This document shows, piece after piece, positions 33,702 to 34,808 of a DNA stretch of 34,808 nt. The notes under the pieces were generated by a model, which did no database searches, was not told the DNA's origin, and saw nothing but the letters and a program-made list of their open reading frames with translations. The stretch is from positions 1 to 34,808 of the forward strand of contig NZ_JNZY01000050.1 in assembly GCF_000717655.1 (NCBI RefSeq), read 5' to 3'. This stretch comes from Streptomyces katrae (GTDB taxonomy: Bacteria; Actinomycetota; Actinomycetes; Streptomycetales; Streptomycetaceae). Position 1 is the stretch's first letter; every line of letters begins with the position of its first letter. The translations under genes were made by a program, and so were the position numbers.

Positions 33702-34808
33702 ATGAACCGCACCCGCACGAACAATCGCTCCTCCGCCTCCCGCACGGGCGGGAGCCGGTTCGGCTCGGCGGCCCTCGGCCGTTCGGGTGGTCAGTCCCGT
33801 TCCGGCGGCTACGGCCGCCGGCCCGCCGCCGTACAGGGGGAGTTCGCCCTCCCCCGGACGATCACCCCCGCGCTGCCCGCCGTGGAGGCGTTCGCCGAGC
33901 TCGACATGCCCGCCCCGCTGCTCGCCGCGCTCGACGCGGAGGGCGTGAGCGTCCCGTTCCCGATCCAGGCCGCGACCCTGCCGAACACCCTCGCGGGCCG
34001 CGACGCGCTCGGCCGCGGGCGCACCGGTTCCGGCAAGACCCTCGCCTTCGGCCTCGCGCTGCTCGCCCGTACCGCAGGACGGCGGGCGGAGCCCCGCCAG
34101 CCGCTGGCCCTGGTACTCGTCCCCACCCGCGAGCTCGCCCAGCAGGTCACGGACGCCCTCGCCCCCTACGCCCGCTCCGTGAAGCTGCGACTGGCCACCG
34201 TCGTCGGCGGAATGTCGATCGGCAAGCAGTCCGGCGCGCTCCGCGGTGGCGCCGAGGTGGTCGTCGCGACCCCCGGACGCCTCGCGGACCTCATCGAGCG
34301 CGGCGACTGCCGGCTCGACCAGGTGGACATCACCGTGCTCGACGAGGCCGACCAGATGGCCGACATGGGCTTCATGCCGCAGGTCACCGCCCTGCTCGAC
34401 CAGGTGCGCCCGGGCGGCCAGCGGATGCTGTTCTCCGCGACCCTGGACCGCAACGTCGACCTGCTCGTGCGCCGCTACCTGACCGACCCCGTCGTCCACT
34501 CCGTCGACCCCTCGGCCGGCGCGGTCACCACGATGGAACACCACGTGCTGCACGTGCAGGGCGCCGACAAGCACGCCACGACCACGGAGATCGCCGCCCG
34601 CGAGGGCCGCGTGATCATGTTCCTGGACACCAAGCACGCCGTCGACCGGCTGACCCAGAACCTCCTCGACAGCGGCGTACGGGCCGCGGCCCTGCACGGC
34701 GGCAAGTCCCAGCCCCAGCGCACCCGCACCCTGGCCCAGTTCAAGACCGGGCACGTGACGGTGCTGGTGGCCACCAACGTCGCGGCCCGCGGCATCCACG
34801 TCGACAAC
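33702..34808 (+). CDS. DEAD-box ATP-dependent RNA helicase, 5' part (partial)
   Basis: The 369 visible residues contain most of the helicase core, and the gene continues past the window. A Ser/Gly/Arg-rich, probably disordered N-terminus (1-45) precedes the core. Q motif (FPIQAATLP), motif I (GRTGSGKT), Ia (PTRELAQQV), Ib (TPGRL), II (LDEADQM), III (FSATL), IV (IMFLDTKHAVD) and the start of motif V (AARGIHVDN, with His where many relatives have Asp) are all in order. It unwinds short RNA duplexes using ATP. ATG 33702 has GAGGAAGG 6 nt upstream; the in-frame ATG at 33675 lies before that site and is not preferred. Its place just after a cold-shock gene suggests a role in cold adaptation or ribosome assembly. 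Confidence 0.95.
   Translation, partial: MNRTRTNNRSSASRTGGSRFGSAALGRSGGQSRSGGYGRRPAAVQGEFALPRTITPALPAVEAFAELDMPAPLLAALDAEGVSVPFPIQAATLPNTLAGRDALGRGRTGSGKTLAFGLALLARTAGRRAEPRQPLALVLVPTRELAQQVTDALAPYARSVKLRLATVVGGMSIGKQSGALRGGAEVVVATPGRLADLIERGDCRLDQVDITVLDEADQMADMGFMPQVTALLDQVRPGGQRMLFSATLDRNVDLLVRRYLTDPVVHSVDPSAGAVTTMEHHVLHVQGADKHATTTEIAAREGRVIMFLDTKHAVDRLTQNLLDSGVRAAALHGGKSQPQRTRTLAQFKTGHVTVLVATNVAARGIHVDN

Noticed and set aside
1..34808. tRNA genes, CRISPR arrays, insertion sequences or attachment sites around the giant operon
   Set aside because: I looked for direct repeats at the edges of 12.5-33 kb, transposase or integrase motifs and cloverleaf-like sequences and found none convincing.

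Overview
The window is high-GC actinobacterial DNA, almost certainly from Streptomyces or a close relative. The evidence is strong G/C bias at third codon positions, GTG starts, overlapping stop/start codons, a conservon signalling operon with a CYP157-type P450, secreted proteins with Fn3 and ricin-lectin modules, and an MMPL pump. I see no rRNA, tRNA, CRISPR array, insertion sequence or integrase.

Layout. (1) 2-2786: the 3' end of a secreted Fn3/ricin-B protein, then a two-gene operon for a secreted papain-like cysteine protease and a tail-anchored secreted protein of unknown function, closed by a long hairpin. (2) 3181-5718: a truncated, frameshifted MarR-family pseudogene divergent from an intact MMPL exporter, with an imperfect dyad just before the exporter start. 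(3) 5719-6427: a long non-coding gap with a 10-bp inverted repeat and a three-copy repeat on one helical face. (4) 6428-10727: a tightly overlapping conservon (cvnA-B-C-D plus a CYP157-like P450 lacking the normal ExxR motif), which shares a 14-bp-stem terminator with a convergent class I terpene synthase (10872-11984, minus). (5) 11985-12992: mostly non-coding, with one possible 33-aa ORF and a small gene remnant.

(6) 12993-32840 is the unusual part: about 19.8 kb on one strand encoding five proteins. They are a 1074-aa Fn3-like repeat protein, an 1178-aa protein of unknown family, a 397-aa metallo-beta-lactamase-fold protein with an HxDxDH motif, a 3772-aa giant with a beta-rich N-terminus, two clusters of LysM-like repeats and a C-terminal cysteine cluster, and a short protein whose reading frame lacks an obvious start. 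The first four genes abut or overlap, and none starts with a recognisable signal peptide. I know no described system with this composition, so it is my candidate for an uncharacterised system. Its function is not readable from sequence.

(7) 33025-34808: a cold-shock protein gene with a structured 5' UTR and a strong terminator, followed by the 5' part of a DEAD-box RNA helicase gene that runs off the window. This pair looks like conserved chromosomal backbone.

How the parts may work together: the conservon proteins probably form a membrane-associated GTPase signalling complex with the P450. The convergent terpene synthase could belong to the same locus, but that is inference. The giant proteins are probably co-translated and may form one assembly.
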